Source of the DNA: Polaromonas glacialis
Lineage (GTDB): Bacteria > Pseudomonadota > Gammaproteobacteria > Burkholderiales > Burkholderiaceae_C
Length of the DNA: 64,000 bases
Direction: 5' to 3'
Assembly (NCBI RefSeq): GCF_000709345.1
Contig: NZ_KL448323.1
Span: forward strand, 124,001-188,000
The notes under the pieces are model-generated. The model worked only from the letters and a program-made list of their open reading frames with translations, had not been told where the DNA came from and ran no database searches. Shown here in pieces: positions 18,029 to 28,706 of the stretch (positions within the stretch are counted from its first letter, which is position 1; every line of letters begins with the position of its first letter). The translations under genes were made by a program, and so were the position numbers.

Positions 18029-19090
18029 ATGAATAAAGTTCAACTCGGCGCAAGCGACCTGCACGTGACCCCGGTCTGCCTGGGCACCATGACGTTTGGC
18101 GAACAGGTCGATGAAGCCGCGTCGCACGCCATTCTGGACCGCTCGCTGGCGCGCGGCATCAATTTCCTCGATACGGCCGAAATGTATTCAGTGCCGGCGC
18201 GCGCCGAAACCTTTGGCGCCACCGAGACCATCATCGGCAACTGGCTGGCTAAAAACAAGGGCGCGCGCCAGCAACTGGTGCTGGCGACCAAGGTAGCCGG
18301 ACCGTCGCGCGGCATGCCCTGGATTCGCGAAGGCACGGGCATGACGGCCGACGACATCACCGCGTCCTGCAACGCCAGCCTCAAGCGCCTGCAGACCGAC
18401 GTGATCGACCTCTACCAGATCCACTGGCCCGAGCGCCATGTGCCTGCCTTTGGCGCGCTGTATTACAACCCGTCGCAGGAACGCACCACAACCTCCATCC
18501 ACGAGCAGCTCGAAGCGCTGGGCCGGCTGGTCAGCCAGGGCAAGGTGCGCCACATCGGTCTGTCGAATGAATCGCCCTACGGCGTACACGAGTTCGTCCG
18601 CCTGGCCGAGCAGCACGGCCTGCCGCGCGTGGCCACGGTGCAAAACCCGTATTGCCTGATCAACCGCACCGTCGAAAACGGCCTGGACGAAACCATGCAC
18701 CGCCTGGGCGTGTCGCTGCTGGCGTATTCGCCGCTGGGTTTCGGCCTGCTGACCGGCAAGTACGACGCGTCCGGCCTTGAAGGCGCCGGCGCGCCGCAGG
18801 ACGGCCGCATCGCCCGGTACGAGTCGGTCCGCAAGCAGCGCTGGGGCCGTCCTGAAGCGCTGGCGGCGGCCCGCCGCTACAACCAGCTGGCGCAGGGCCA
18901 CGGCTTGACACCCACGCAGCTGGCGCTGGCTTTTTGCTACACCAAGTGGCAGGTCGCCAGCACCATCATCGGCGTGACCTCGGTGGCGCAGCTGGACGAA
19001 GACCTGGACGCGTACGGCACCACGCTGAGCGCCGGAGTGCTCGAAGAAATCGACAAGATTCGCTGGGAAAGCCGGGACCCGGCGCTGTAG
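18029..19090 (+). CDS. Aldo/keto reductase (Tas-like)
   Basis: 353 residues; a TIM-barrel NADP(H)-dependent oxidoreductase. The catalytic tetrad residues are visible: Asp and Tyr in FLDTAEMY, Lys in ATKVAG, and His in YQIHWPER. The NADP-binding C-terminal motif IIGVTSVAQLDEDL is intact. The insert MPWIREGTG and overall length resemble the Tas subgroup. It is followed 24 bp later by the YbaK-type deacylase gene and then plsY on the same strand, possibly one transcript. The physiological substrate is unknown. Confidence 0.93.
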   Translation: MNKVQLGASDLHVTPVCLGTMTFGEQVDEAASHAILDRSLARGINFLDTAEMYSVPARAETFGATETIIGNWLAKNKGARQQLVLATKVAGPSRGMPWIREGTGMTADDITASCNASLKRLQTDVIDLYQIHWPERHVPAFGALYYNPSQERTTTSIHEQLEALGRLVSQGKVRHIGLSNESPYGVHEFVRLAEQHGLPRVATVQNPYCLINRTVENGLDETMHRLGVSLLAYSPLGFGLLTGKYDASGLEGAGAPQDGRIARYESVRKQRWGRPEALAAARRYNQLAQGHGLTPTQLALAFCYTKWQVASTIIGVTSVAQLDEDLDAYGTTLSAGVLEEIDKIRWESRDPAL

Positions 19091-19114
19091 GGCCAAATTT
19101 TTCCGGACGCTGCC

Positions 19115-19606
19115 ATGGCTAAAAAAGACCACGTGTCCGAGACGCCAGCCACGCAACTGCTCAAGGTCCGCCAGATCGCTTTCACCGGGCATTCCTACGA
19201 GTACCTGGAGCACGGCGGCGCGCAGCACAGCGCGCAGGTACTGGGCTTTGATCCGTTCACCGTCGTCAAGACGCTGGTGATGCAGGACCAGGACGCCAGG
19301 CCGCTGCTGGTGCTGATGCACGGCAACCGCAAGGTCTCGACGAAAAACCTGGCGCGCCAGATCGGTGCCAAGTCGGTCGAGCCCTGCAAGCCCGAGGTCG
19401 CCAACCGCCACAGCGGCTACCTGGTCGGCGGCACCTCGCCGTTTGGCACGCGCAAAACCATGCCGGTGTACATCGAGGAACGCATCCTGGACTTGTCCGA
19501 AATCGCCATCAATGGCGGGCGGCGTGGCTACCTGGTGCGCCTTGACCCGCAGGTGTGCGTCATGCTGCTCGGCGCCAAACCGGTGCAGTGCGCATTGGTC
19601 GAATGA
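19115..19606 (+). CDS. YbaK/EbsC-type aminoacyl-tRNA deacylase
   Basis: 163 residues covering a single YbaK/prolyl-tRNA editing domain. The family hydrolyses misacylated tRNAs such as Cys-tRNA(Pro). The conserved features are the early FTVVKTLVM strand with Lys, the GNRKVSTKNLA helix and the VGGTSPFGTRK loop typical of YbaK. It lies between an aldo/keto reductase gene and plsY. Substrate specificity (YbaK versus other editing paralogues) cannot be fixed from sequence alone. Confidence 0.9.
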   Translation: MAKKDHVSETPATQLLKVRQIAFTGHSYEYLEHGGAQHSAQVLGFDPFTVVKTLVMQDQDARPLLVLMHGNRKVSTKNLARQIGAKSVEPCKPEVANRHSGYLVGGTSPFGTRKTMPVYIEERILDLSEIAINGGRRGYLVRLDPQVCVMLLGAKPVQCALVE

Positions 19607-19628
19607 ATAACAACAAGGAGACCGGAAT

Positions 19629-20279
19629 TTGAACTACGCCTACTTTCTCGGCGCCACGCTGCTGGCCTATCTGCTCGGCTCGCTGTCGTTTGCGGTCATC
19701 GTCAGCCGCTTGTCCGGCCTGAGTGACCCGCGCAGCTACGGCAGCAAGAATCCTGGCGCGACCAACGTGCTGCGTTCGGGCAACAAGTCAGCGGCCATCG
19801 CCACGCTGCTGCTCGACGGTTTGAAAGGCTGGCTGCCGGTGGTGCTGGTGCGCTGGTTCGGCCGCGACTACGGCCTGGGCGACGGTGCCGTGGCGGCGGT
19901 GGCGCTGGCGGCTTTCGTCGGCCATTTGTACCCTGTGTTCTTCCAGTTCAAGGGTGGCAAGGGCGTGGCCACGGCGGCCGGCGTGCTGCTGGGCATCAAT
20001 GGGGTGCTGGGCCTGGCCACGCTGGCAACCTTCGGCATCGTGGTGTTTTTCTCGCGCTATGTGTCGCTGGCATCGATGGCCGCCGCCGTGTTCGCGCCCT
20101 TTTTCTACCTGCTGGGCGACCGCGCCGCCTGGAATGTTGACAACACCATCGTGCTGGCGCTGGTGGCGATTGCCGCGCTGCTGGTCTACCGCCACCGCGA
20201 GAACATCGGCAAGCTGCTCAAAGGGACCGAGTCCAAACTCGGCGCTTCGAAGCAGGGCGGAAAAAAACCGCGTCAGTAA
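19629..20279 (+). CDS. plsY: Glycerol-3-phosphate acyltransferase (acyl-phosphate dependent)
   Basis: 216 residues. It transfers the acyl group from acyl-phosphate to glycerol 3-phosphate at the inner membrane, the first step of phospholipid synthesis. Several hydrophobic segments are present with the three PlsY motifs: [33 protein letters not shown] and a basic C-terminal region. The start is TTG at 19629, supported by AAGGAG at good spacing; no ATG fits. The 3' end overlaps the convergent aspartyl protease gene by 7 bp. Confidence 0.96.
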   Translation: MNYAYFLGATLLAYLLGSLSFAVIVSRLSGLSDPRSYGSKNPGATNVLRSGNKSAAIATLLLDGLKGWLPVVLVRWFGRDYGLGDGAVAAVALAAFVGHLYPVFFQFKGGKGVATAAGVLLGINGVLGLATLATFGIVVFFSRYVSLASMAAAVFAPFFYLLGDRAAWNVDNTIVLALVAIAALLVYRHRENIGKLLKGTESKLGASKQGGKKPRQ

Positions 20280-20965
20280 CGCTTGTCCAGCGTCATCAAA
20301 TTGTTGTCGCGCTTCATCTGAAAGCGCGACAAAAAACTGTTGCCCAGCAGCACGAAGGGCATGGGCTGCGGCGTCACCACGGCATCAACCGCGTACACCT
20401 CGACATCGCCAACACGCACGGAGTCGAGCTTGAGGCGAAAGCCCTGGATAGTTCCGTTGGCGGTGCTGATCTGCACGGCTTGCCCATTTTTGTAGTGGAT
20501 GCCGGCCCGTTCGGCATCGTGCATGCTCATGGCGATGCCGGTCGCGCCGGTATCGACCATGAACTGCACGGCGCGGCCATTGATCTGGCCGGGCGTCATG
20601 AAGTGGCCGCCGCTGCTTTCGGTCAGCACGATGCGGCTGGCGCGCCCGCTAGCGCCGCCCATGCTCACAGGCGCTTCGCCGACGCGCAGTGTCTGGCGCT
20701 TGCCCGACTGCTCAATGACCGCCTGGTCGCCCGAAGTGGAAATCACCTTGACGCCTTGATGCGTCTCGCCGGCGGCAACGGTTTTTGGCGCCGATCCATT
20801 GACCACCAGCAGCGCCTTGCTGCCCAGCATGCCGGCCAGCGCGACACTTTCAGCCTGAGCGCCAGCCGGAAGCCACGCCAGCATCACCAGCAACAGGGTT
20901 GTGAAAAGGCTAAAGAAGTTCACTGCAAGCAATTCAATAGGGGAGAAACGTGGGGGCAGTTCCAA
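20273..20965 (-). CDS. Retropepsin-like aspartyl protease, exported (clan AA)
   Basis: About 230 residues. A hydrophobic N-terminal segment ending AGAQA looks like a signal peptide. The single aspartyl protease motif [13 protein letters not shown] and the flap/second-half region ([19 protein letters not shown]) match the bacterial TIGR02281-type family, which acts as a dimer. The start is uncertain: the frame opens with TTG at 20965, and GTG at 20923 immediately before the hydrophobic stretch is an alternative; neither has a good ribosome-binding site. A type 2 repeat lies directly upstream, between it and yajQ. The natural substrate is unknown. Confidence 0.82.
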   Translation of the reverse strand: MELPPRFSPIELLAVNFFSLFTTLLLVMLAWLPAGAQAESVALAGMLGSKALLVVNGSAPKTVAAGETHQGVKVISTSGDQAVIEQSGKRQTLRVGEAPVSMGGASGRASRIVLTESSGGHFMTPGQINGRAVQFMVDTGATGIAMSMHDAERAGIHYKNGQAVQISTANGTIQGFRLKLDSVRVGDVEVYAVDAVVTPQPMPFVLLGNSFLSRFQMKRDNNLMTLDKRY

Positions 20966-20972
20966 CCAGCCG

Positions 20973-21058
20973 GGGCCGCGGAACCGGCTTCGCCGGGCCG
21001 CAGGCGCAGCGGCCCCCTCGGGGGGCAGCGCAGTACGCGAAGCGACAAGCGTGGGGGC
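20973..21058. repeat. Type 2 GC-rich dispersed repeat after the yajQ stop codon
   Basis: About 86 bp containing GGCCGCGGAACCGGCTT, CCCCCTCGGGGGGCAGCGC and GCGAAGCGACAAGCGTGG. It is nearly identical to the inverted copy at 26851-26944 and related to the copy inside pgm (58361-58432). It abuts the yajQ stop. The CCCCC-TC-GGGGG core can form a hairpin. Confidence 0.8.
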
Positions 21059-21550
21059 TCAATCCCTGAAGTTGTCAAAACTCAGCGGCAAATCCTTGAT
21101 CTCGGCGCGAATCAAGGCCATGGCCGCCTGCAGGTCGTCGCGCTTGGCGCCGGTCAAGCGAACCTTGCCTTCCTGAATCGCGGCCTGCACCTTCATCTTG
21201 TTGCCCTTGATGAGCTGCTGGATTTTCTTGGCCTCTTCGGTCTCGATGCCGTCGCGCACCTTGGTGACCTGCTTGACCTTGTCGCCGCCGATTTTCTCGA
21301 CCTTGCCGATGTCCAGGAAGCGCACATCGACGCCCGACTTGGTCAGCTTGTTGCGCAAAATGTCGTGGATCTGCTCGATCTGGAAATCGCCGTCGCCGAT
21401 CAGGATGATCTCCTTGTCTTTTTCCTTCAGCTCGACCGAGGCCGCCGTGCCCTTGAAGTCAAACCGGGTGCCGATTTCCTTGGCGGTGTTTTCCACCGCG
21501 TTTTTGACCTTGACCAGGTCGGTTTCCAGAACAGTGTCGAATGAAGGCAT
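21059..21550 (-). CDS. YajQ-family nucleotide-binding protein (DUF520)
   Basis: 163 residues, starting MPSFDTV at ATG 21550, preceded by AGGAAA. The tandem ferredoxin-like fold regions with FDFKGT, the DGDFQIEQ segment and the terminal [10 protein letters not shown] match YajQ. Family members bind cyclic di-GMP in Xanthomonas and have been linked to RNA or nucleotide binding elsewhere; the role here is inferred. It diverges from murB with a 52-bp gap. A type 2 repeat begins directly after its stop. Confidence 0.95.
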   Translation of the reverse strand: MPSFDTVLETDLVKVKNAVENTAKEIGTRFDFKGTAASVELKEKDKEIILIGDGDFQIEQIHDILRNKLTKSGVDVRFLDIGKVEKIGGDKVKQVTKVRDGIETEEAKKIQQLIKGNKMKVQAAIQEGKVRLTGAKRDDLQAAMALIRAEIKDLPLSFDNFRD

Positions 21551-21602
21551 GGTGGTGGTTTCCTGAAAAAAGGTGCGCCGCAGGGGTGCGACAATCCCGG
21601 GA

Positions 21603-22670
21603 ATGTTAGTCGAGAAAAACGTCCCCCTCCAGTCTTCCAACACCTTCGGCATCAATGCCAAGGCGCTTTCCCTGGCGCGCATCCGCAGCGAAGCCGATAT
21701 TGCCGCGCTGCTGCAAGACCCGGCTTTGCAGGCTCAACCTAAATTCGTCCTGGGCGGCGGCAGCAACATCGTGCTGACCGGCGACGTCAAGCCGCTGGTG
21801 CTCAAGGTCGAGATCATGGGCAAGCGCCTGGTGGGCGAAACCGCCAAGGCCTGGATCGTCGAGGCCGGCGCCGGCGAAAACTGGCACGAACTGGTCGCCT
21901 GGACGCTGGAGAACGGCTTTCCCGGCCTGGAAAACCTGGCGCTGATTCCCGGCATGGTCGGCGCCTCGCCGGTGCAGAACATCGGCGCCTACGGTGTTGA
22001 ATTGCAGGACCGCTTCGACTCGCTCGACGCCGTGGACCTGACGACCGGCCAGTCCTTCACGCTCAATGCCGCACAATGCGCCTTCGGCTACCGCGACTCG
22101 GTGTTCAAGCATGCCAGCACGCCTGGCGAAGCCTCGGGCGCGCAAGCCTTGGGCCTGAAGGACAGGGCGCTGATTACCCGGGTGCGCTTCTTTCTGCCCA
22201 AGGCCTGGAAACCGGTGCTGGGGTATGCGGATATAGAGAAAAAGAGGCTTTCCCGCAATGTGGATGTGCCAAGTGCGCTACAGATTTATGAGTGGATCTG
22301 CGAGATTCGCCGCGCCAAGCTGCCCGACCCGAAGGTCATCGGCAATGCTGGCAGCTTCTTCAAGAACCCGACCGTCTCGCCCGAGCAGTGCGAGGACATC
22401 ATCCAGCGCGACCCGAAAATCGTTCATTACCAGCTGGCCGACGGCTCGGTCAAGCTCGCCGCCGGCTGGCTGATCGATGCCTGCGGCTGGAAGGGCAAGT
22501 CGATTGGCAATGCCGGCGTGTACGACAAGCAGGCGCTGGTGCTGGTGAACCGGGGCGGCGCCGCCAACCCGGTGACCGGCGGCGAGGTGATGACGCTGGC
22601 CAAGGCGATTCAGACGAGTGTCTATGAGCGCTTTGGCTTGCGGCTGGAGCCGGAGCCGGTAGTGGTTTGA
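21603..22670 (+). CDS. murB: UDP-N-acetylenolpyruvoylglucosamine reductase
   Basis: 355 residues from ATG 21603. MurB reduces UDP-GlcNAc-enolpyruvate to UDP-MurNAc with NADPH and FAD in peptidoglycan precursor synthesis. The FAD-binding segment [12 protein letters not shown], the [16 protein letters not shown] motif and the C-terminal [10 protein letters not shown] with catalytic Ser and later Glu place it in the type I group. A GTG ten codons upstream (21573) is in frame but has no better support. A locally AT-richer stretch occurs near 22225-22290 without breaking the frame. Confidence 0.96.
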   Translation: MLVEKNVPLQSSNTFGINAKALSLARIRSEADIAALLQDPALQAQPKFVLGGGSNIVLTGDVKPLVLKVEIMGKRLVGETAKAWIVEAGAGENWHELVAWTLENGFPGLENLALIPGMVGASPVQNIGAYGVELQDRFDSLDAVDLTTGQSFTLNAAQCAFGYRDSVFKHASTPGEASGAQALGLKDRALITRVRFFLPKAWKPVLGYADIEKKRLSRNVDVPSALQIYEWICEIRRAKLPDPKVIGNAGSFFKNPTVSPEQCEDIIQRDPKIVHYQLADGSVKLAAGWLIDACGWKGKSIGNAGVYDKQALVLVNRGGAANPVTGGEVMTLAKAIQTSVYERFGLRLEPEPVVV

Positions 22671-22704
22671 AAACATAGATACGTTCTTACGCCGCCCAAT
22701 CGGG

Positions 22705-22732
22705 CAAAAAAAGGCCCGGAAGATCCGGGCCT
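22705..22732 (-). terminator. Rho-independent terminator for the lipoprotein hydrolase gene
   Basis: On the minus strand a 9-bp stem, AGGCCCGGA paired with TCCGGGCCT, is followed by seven T. It lies 57 bp beyond the stop codon at 22789. Confidence 0.85.
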
Positions 22733-22788
22733 GCACAGTTCCTGGGGCTGAAACGCAAAAATTGTGATTGTGGTCGGCTCCCAGTTGC

Positions 22789-24243
22789 TCAGTTCACCGG
22801 GCAAGCCGGGTAGTTGGCCTGGAAAGCGGCGCGGACGGCGGGGGGTGTGTAGTCGTCTGCGCTTGGTGTGTTTTTGGTGAAGGTGCAGCCATAGATGGGG
22901 GATGCCAGCGCGGCGGCGGTTTTCACGTCGTCGCCAGCAGGTTTGGGGCCACCCGCTTCCCACTTGACCATGTCGTCAAACGCGGTGCTGGCTTCAGCCG
23001 CAGTGAAGGCGCAGTGGCCCACATCGCGGATAGCGCGCTGCACCAGGAAGCGGTCTGTGCCCTTGGCCTTGGTGCGGTCAAAGTAGACCTGCTCCATCTT
23101 GAACGGCACAAACAAATCGCCCAGCGTGTGGATGGACACCACCGGGATGCTGATGTTGCCGGGGGAGGTGGGTATCCAGCGCAGGCCATCACGGCGCAGC
23201 CGGTTGGCGTCGGCGGTAGGCCGAATCTTGAAGGCACTGGCGTTGAAAGACGTGTCCAGCGCCGTGTTCGTGGTGGCCGTGGCGTCCACCTTGTAGAAGA
23301 GCTGGGTGGTGTCCAGCACGTTCTCCTTCAGGATGCCCCTGATGGTGCCATCACCGCCCAGCGAGGCGAAGATGTTGCCCTGGTTGCCCGCGTTGGCCCA
23401 GCCTTCTTTGTAGAAGGGCCGGTCGCCACCGCTCAGGTTCATGACCGCATTTTTCAGCTTGTCTCCCTGCGCGTTGGTTTGGGTCGGGAAGGTGCTCCAC
23501 AGTGCCGACTGGATGGCTGGTGTCAATGCATCGAAGTCGGTGGTTGGGAAACTGGTAATCGGGAACCCTGCCAGTTGCTGCGCCGCCACCTGGTAGCCGC
23601 CAAAGTAGTTGAACAGCTCGGTGTCGCCCAGCACGCCGCACATCGGCACGGCGCCGGCGTATTTGACCTTGTTGATGGCGTTGACCTGGGCTTCTGCCTC
23701 AATCGCGGCTGCCGTGATGTGTCCGCCCATGGAAATACCGGTGATAAAAATCTTTGACGGTGTGGCTAGCGTGCGCCCTTTGGCGGCCGCGATCTGCACA
23801 AAGTTCAGTGCCAGCGCGTTGGTGTCTTCCACACCCACCCGGACGTCGTAGTAGTTTTTCGAATAGCTCGATGCGGCCCAGGCGTAGCCGTTGTCGAGCA
23901 GGTAGCGCCGCATGATGGGGGTGTCGACCGTCAGGTTGGGGCCGGTGCCGCGGTAGCCGTGCGCCCACATGACGAGTTTGCCGTTCCAGCCTGTTTTGGG
24001 CACTTCCACGCGGTAGGCGGCCCCGCCCAGCACACCGGTCCAGCGGTCGGTGTCAACCGTGCTGCCGCCCAGCGCGGCAAACGTCGACTCTGCCACGGGT
24101 GTGAAAACGCGCGCGTCCTGGAGCCTGGTTTCTTCTGGCACGGCGACAGCCGTGGGCCCGCTGTCGCCGCCTCCGCAGGCTGCCAGCGAAGCCAGGCCAA
24201 TGGCCGCCAGGGCAGGTCGAAAAATCCCGAAATGCTGTTTCAT
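22789..24243 (-). CDS. Exported lipoprotein alpha/beta hydrolase
   Basis: 484 residues from ATG 24243, which has GGAGA upstream. The signal peptide ends in the lipobox LAAC (Cys23). The hydrolase region shows the HG-type motif WAHGYRG (about 93-99), the nucleophile Ser171 in GISMGGH, an acidic residue around LGDLF and a His in RDVGHCAF. The overall pattern resembles secreted esterases and phospholipase/lipase-like proteins of Burkholderiales. It is monocistronic, with its own terminator. The substrate is unknown, and it could be an esterase or depolymerase acting outside the cytoplasm. Confidence 0.82.
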   Translation of the reverse strand: MKQHFGIFRPALAAIGLASLAACGGGDSGPTAVAVPEETRLQDARVFTPVAESTFAALGGSTVDTDRWTGVLGGAAYRVEVPKTGWNGKLVMWAHGYRGTGPNLTVDTPIMRRYLLDNGYAWAASSYSKNYYDVRVGVEDTNALALNFVQIAAAKGRTLATPSKIFITGISMGGHITAAAIEAEAQVNAINKVKYAGAVPMCGVLGDTELFNYFGGYQVAAQQLAGFPITSFPTTDFDALTPAIQSALWSTFPTQTNAQGDKLKNAVMNLSGGDRPFYKEGWANAGNQGNIFASLGGDGTIRGILKENVLDTTQLFYKVDATATTNTALDTSFNASAFKIRPTADANRLRRDGLRWIPTSPGNISIPVVSIHTLGDLFVPFKMEQVYFDRTKAKGTDRFLVQRAIRDVGHCAFTAAEASTAFDDMVKWEAGGPKPAGDDVKTAAALASPIYGCTFTKNTPSADDYTPPAVRAAFQANYPACPVN

Positions 24244-24447
24244 TGATGTCTCCGGTTGTAGCCACGATCGCGGCATTTTTTTTTCTGCCGGAAGAGTACA
24301 TCTGCGCTTGCTAGCGTTCCTGTCGCGCAAATTACATGCACCACACCGGACAAACCCTCGGTGACCGTGGATTGCGAAAATTCGGAGAAATGAAAAAGCC
24401 TTTTCAAGGACAACGCTGTCGCCGCCCTCCAGGCGTGGCTACGTTGC

Positions 24448-25803
<1,356 letters not shown>

Positions 25804-25809
25804 CTAGGT

Positions 25810-26127
25810 TCAGGCGTAGTGGCAGATGTAGTGGTAGGCCTGCTCGACGCGGATGTCGAACTTGGAGTTGCCGGGCACGCTGAAGGATTCGCCCATGGAG
25901 GATTTCACCCACTCGTCGCTGCCGGCCAGCTTGTATTCGCAGGCGCCGCCCACGCATTCCATGGTTTCGGGCGCGGCCGTGCCAAAAGTGAGGGTGGACG
26001 GCAGAACCACGCCGACCGATTTCTGGGTGCCGTCGGCCAGCGTGAAGCCGTGGCTCACGCATTTGCCGTCGAAGTACACATTGGCTTGGGTGGTGATGTT
26101 GACGTTGTCGATTTTTTCGGTGGTCAT
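25810..26127 (-). CDS. ppnP: Pyrimidine/purine nucleoside phosphorylase PpnP
   Basis: 105 residues forming a small cupin (formerly DUF1255/YaiE). The family phosphorolyses diverse nucleosides to the base and ribose 1-phosphate. Characteristic segments are the YFDGKCVSHGFTLADG start, a GVVLPSTLTFGTAAPE strand pair and the C-terminal YHYICHYA. Start ATG 26127 is chosen by family length; an upstream extension of the frame has no similarity. It precedes argG on the same strand and diverges from the sigma factor gene. Confidence 0.94.
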   Translation of the reverse strand: MTTEKIDNVNITTQANVYFDGKCVSHGFTLADGTQKSVGVVLPSTLTFGTAAPETMECVGGACEYKLAGSDEWVKSSMGESFSVPGNSKFDIRVEQAYHYICHYA

Positions 26128-26270
26128 GAGGGTTTTGTACGGGTGTAAACGCTGCGCAGGGCAGGCGGGCGGATCAGGCCCGGATTTTAGGTCAGCCTGC
26201 ACCCTGGCCGGGCGCCGCATGAATCCAATGCGCTGTTCGCGGCGTATGAATAGTGTGGACAATGACGTTC

Positions 26271-26846
26271 ATGAAACCAGAAAGCCCGGATAGCCAATTG
26301 ATTGCACTCCTTGACCGTGTGGCGCTGGCCGACGAATCGGCGCTCAAAACGCTCTACGAACTGACCTCTTCCAAGCTCTACGGCGTGGCGGTGCGCGTGG
26401 TGACCAACCGCGAGTGGGCCGAGGATGTGCTGCAGGAGGCGTATTTGAATATCTGGAAGGTGGCCGGGACGTACCAGTCCACGCTGTCGCCGCCCATGGC
26501 CTGGATGGGGCTGCTGGTGCGCAGCCGGGGCCTGGACTTTTTGCGCCGCCGGGCGTCCGACCGGGCCGACCGGATGCAGGAACTCGACGAGGTGATCTCG
26601 GACACGGTGGCTGGCGACTCGCCCAACCCGATGGACACCACGCAAGCCAGCGAGCAGGCCTGGGCGCTGCACCAGTGCCTGAGCCAGCTGGAGAACAAGC
26701 AGCGCGAAGTGGTCAGCCTGGCTTACTTGCGCGACCTGAGCCATAGCGAACTGGCCGAGCAGCTCCGGCTGCCGCTGGGAACGGTGAAAACCTGGATTCG
26801 CCGGGGGCTGGAGCAGCTGCGCGGCTGCATGGCGAGGTTCGCATGA
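26271..26846 (+). CDS. ECF-type RNA polymerase sigma factor (paired with an RskA-like anti-sigma)
   Basis: About 191 residues. Region 2 (about 20-90) contains YELTSSKLYGVAVRV and the DVLQEAYLNIWK segment. Region 4 (about 130-185) has the helix-turn-helix LSHSELAEQLRLPLGTVKTWIRRGL. The start may be ATG 26271 or 26262. The partner anti-sigma gene follows at 27013, but a type 2 repeat (26851-26944) starts directly after the sigma stop and widens a gap that is normally short or overlapping. The inducing signal and regulon are unknown. Confidence 0.92.
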   Translation: MKPESPDSQLIALLDRVALADESALKTLYELTSSKLYGVAVRVVTNREWAEDVLQEAYLNIWKVAGTYQSTLSPPMAWMGLLVRSRGLDFLRRRASDRADRMQELDEVISDTVAGDSPNPMDTTQASEQAWALHQCLSQLENKQREVVSLAYLRDLSHSELAEQLRLPLGTVKTWIRRGLEQLRGCMARFA

Positions 26847-26850
26847 ATGT

Positions 26851-26944
26851 GGCCCCCACGCTTGTCGCTTCGCGCACTGCGCTGCCCCCCGAGGGGGTCG
26901 CCCCGCCTGCGGCCCGGCAAAGCCGGTTCCGCGGCCGGAACTGG
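26851..26944. repeat. Type 2 GC-rich dispersed repeat between sigma and anti-sigma genes
   Basis: The inverse complement of the 20973-21058 copy. It shares GCCCCCACGCTTGTCGCTT, the CCCCCC-GA-GGGGG palindrome and the AAGCCGGTTCCGCGGCC end, with few differences. It begins 4 nt after the sigma factor TGA and reads away from the gene end, the same orientation relative to the stop as the yajQ copy. Confidence 0.85.
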
Positions 26945-27012
26945 CATGAACGGGGAATGGTTGGCACCGTTCGTCTTGCCGCTTTGCTTGCTGCGTCGTT
27001 TGAAACCTCATT

Positions 27013-27795
27013 ATGAATATTTATAAAAACCCTGCGCTGATGGACCAGCTGGCCGCCAGCTATGCGCTGGGCACCTTGCGCGGCGGTGCGCGGCGCCGCT
27101 TTGAAGCCTTGGCCCGGGACAACGCGACCTTGCGTGCGGCCGCGCTGATCTGGCAAGGCCGGCTGGCGTCGGTGGCCGAGTTGCAGCCCGAAGTGGCACC
27201 CAGCCCGGCGGTCTGGAAGCGGATTGAAAACCTCGTCCATGCGGAAAAGCAGGCGCAGGCGATGCAGTCCGCGCGCAGCCAGGCGGCGCCAGCGCCTGCC
27301 AGCGGCGGCTGGTGGGCCAGCCTGGGCCTGTGGCGCGGCGCCACCGCAGCCGGCGCGCTCGCCACCGTGCTGGCCGTAGTGGTCAGCTTGAATTACACGA
27401 ATCAGCTGAACGGCCAGGTGCAGGAACTCAGCGCCCGGCTTTCAGCCACCCCTGCCATCGAGTATGTCGCCGTGCTGGCCGATGACAAGGCCAATGCCTC
27501 GATCCTGGTGACCTTCGACCCGAACACGCAAAAGCTGATGCTCAAGCGCGTGGGCGATTTCCGCGAGCAGCCCGACAAGTCGCTCGAACTGTGGGCGCTG
27601 CCGCCGGGCGCGCCGGCCAAGTCGCTGGGCGTGATGAGCGGTGACGCGGTGGTGCAGCTGACCGCCGCCGGCAGCGACATCCGCCAGTCGCCCGCGCTGG
27701 CGATCACCCTGGAGCCCAAGGGCGGCGTGCCGCCCGGAACGGCGGCCACTGGTCCGATCCTGTTCAAAGGTGCGTTGATCCGGACGCCTGAATAA
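27013..27795 (+). CDS. Anti-sigma-K factor, RskA-like
   Basis: 260 residues. The cytoplasmic N-terminal anti-sigma (zinc-less ASD-type) helical region (about 1-90) has a DQLAASYALGTLRGGARRRFE motif region typical of partners of sigma K-like factors. A single membrane segment spans about 108-127. The periplasmic RskA C-terminal domain (about 145-258) includes LELWALPPGAPAKSLGV and FKGALIRT. It would hold the upstream sigma factor at the membrane until regulated proteolysis. It is followed by a strong terminator. Confidence 0.93.
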   Translation: MNIYKNPALMDQLAASYALGTLRGGARRRFEALARDNATLRAAALIWQGRLASVAELQPEVAPSPAVWKRIENLVHAEKQAQAMQSARSQAAPAPASGGWWASLGLWRGATAAGALATVLAVVVSLNYTNQLNGQVQELSARLSATPAIEYVAVLADDKANASILVTFDPNTQKLMLKRVGDFREQPDKSLELWALPPGAPAKSLGVMSGDAVVQLTAAGSDIRQSPALAITLEPKGGVPPGTAATGPILFKGALIRTPE

Positions 27796-27833
27796 CCGCA
27801 GCCCGGCCGCCGCGCAGTGCCGTGTCGGTACAG

Positions 27834-27867
27834 AAAAAAGGGACGTTGAAAAACGTCCCTTTTTTTA
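27834..27867 (+). terminator. Rho-independent terminator, bidirectional
   Basis: AAAAAAGGGACGTT-gaaa-AACGTCCCTTTTTTT has A and T tracts on both sides. It lies between the convergent anti-sigma and glycine-zipper genes and can serve both. Confidence 0.9.
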
Positions 27868-27880
27868 TTTCAACGAAAAC

Positions 27881-28594
27881 TCAGCGCCAGTGGCCGCGAT
27901 GCCCGCCGCCAAAACCCCGGCTGTAGCCGAAGTTGAGCGACAGGCCGATGGGCGGGTAATACGGGGCGTAGTAGGGGCTTGGAGCGTAGGCCGGGTAGTA
28001 AACCGGCGCCGCCACCGGCTGCACGTAAACCGGCTGCGGCTGAACCTGTGCCGGCGGGTAGTAGCTTTGCGGCTGGGGCACAAACGCTTGCGGCGCGGGT
28101 TCGATGGCACCGACCGGCGTCACCCGCAGGCGCACATGCAGGCCCGGATCGCTGGGCATTTGCGCGCTGTACTGGGCGCCCTGGTATTCATACACCACGT
28201 TGAAGTGGCTGGCGCGGTTTTCGTAAAACGTCTGCGTGCTGCACTGCTGGACGTTTTGCAGCTGGTTGCGGGGGCCTTCGATGCGGTCGCCCACCATGGC
28301 ACCGCCGACCAGGCCGATCATGGTCGCCACAGCCCGGCCGCCGCCGTTGCCAATGGCATTGCCGGCCGCGCCGCCGGCGATGGCGCCCATCAGCGCACCC
28401 GCGCCCGAAGGCGGCGCCTGCGTCATCACGGCTTCCTGGCTGCACACCTGGCGCGGCACGGCGACCTGCTGCACCACCGGCGTGCTGGAGATGACCCGGG
28501 CCAGGATGTCCATGGCCGATGCCGGCACTGACGCCATGGCCGCCGCTGCGGCGACAGCCGAAGCCACGATGGTTTTAACGAATGTGTGTGTCAT
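27881..28594 (-). CDS. Exported glycine-zipper 2TM-domain protein
   Basis: 237 residues from ATG 28594. A cleavable signal peptide ends near SVPASAM. A glycine-zipper 2TM domain (GALMGAIAGGAAGNAIGNGGGRAVAT..., about 85-125) resembles the 17-kDa surface-antigen family. The C-terminal third is rich in Pro, Tyr, Gln and Val (VQPQPVYVQPV and PYYAPYYPP) and probably unstructured, ending in a Gly/Arg tail. It is likely an outer-membrane or periplasmic envelope protein; its function is unknown. It lies downstream of the ArsC-like gene on the same strand. Confidence 0.8.
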   Translation of the reverse strand: MTHTFVKTIVASAVAAAAAMASVPASAMDILARVISSTPVVQQVAVPRQVCSQEAVMTQAPPSGAGALMGAIAGGAAGNAIGNGGGRAVATMIGLVGGAMVGDRIEGPRNQLQNVQQCSTQTFYENRASHFNVVYEYQGAQYSAQMPSDPGLHVRLRVTPVGAIEPAPQAFVPQPQSYYPPAQVQPQPVYVQPVAAPVYYPAYAPSPYYAPYYPPIGLSLNFGYSRGFGGGHRGHWR

Positions 28595-28706
28595 GTCCGA
28601 ACCCCTTTTCTCAGCTGCCGATTTTAGTGAATCAGACCGGTTTGGAGAGACAAAGTTCGGTCGGCGCTCTGTAAAGCTGGTGATCGGCAAGGGCGGGAGT
28701 TCTGGC

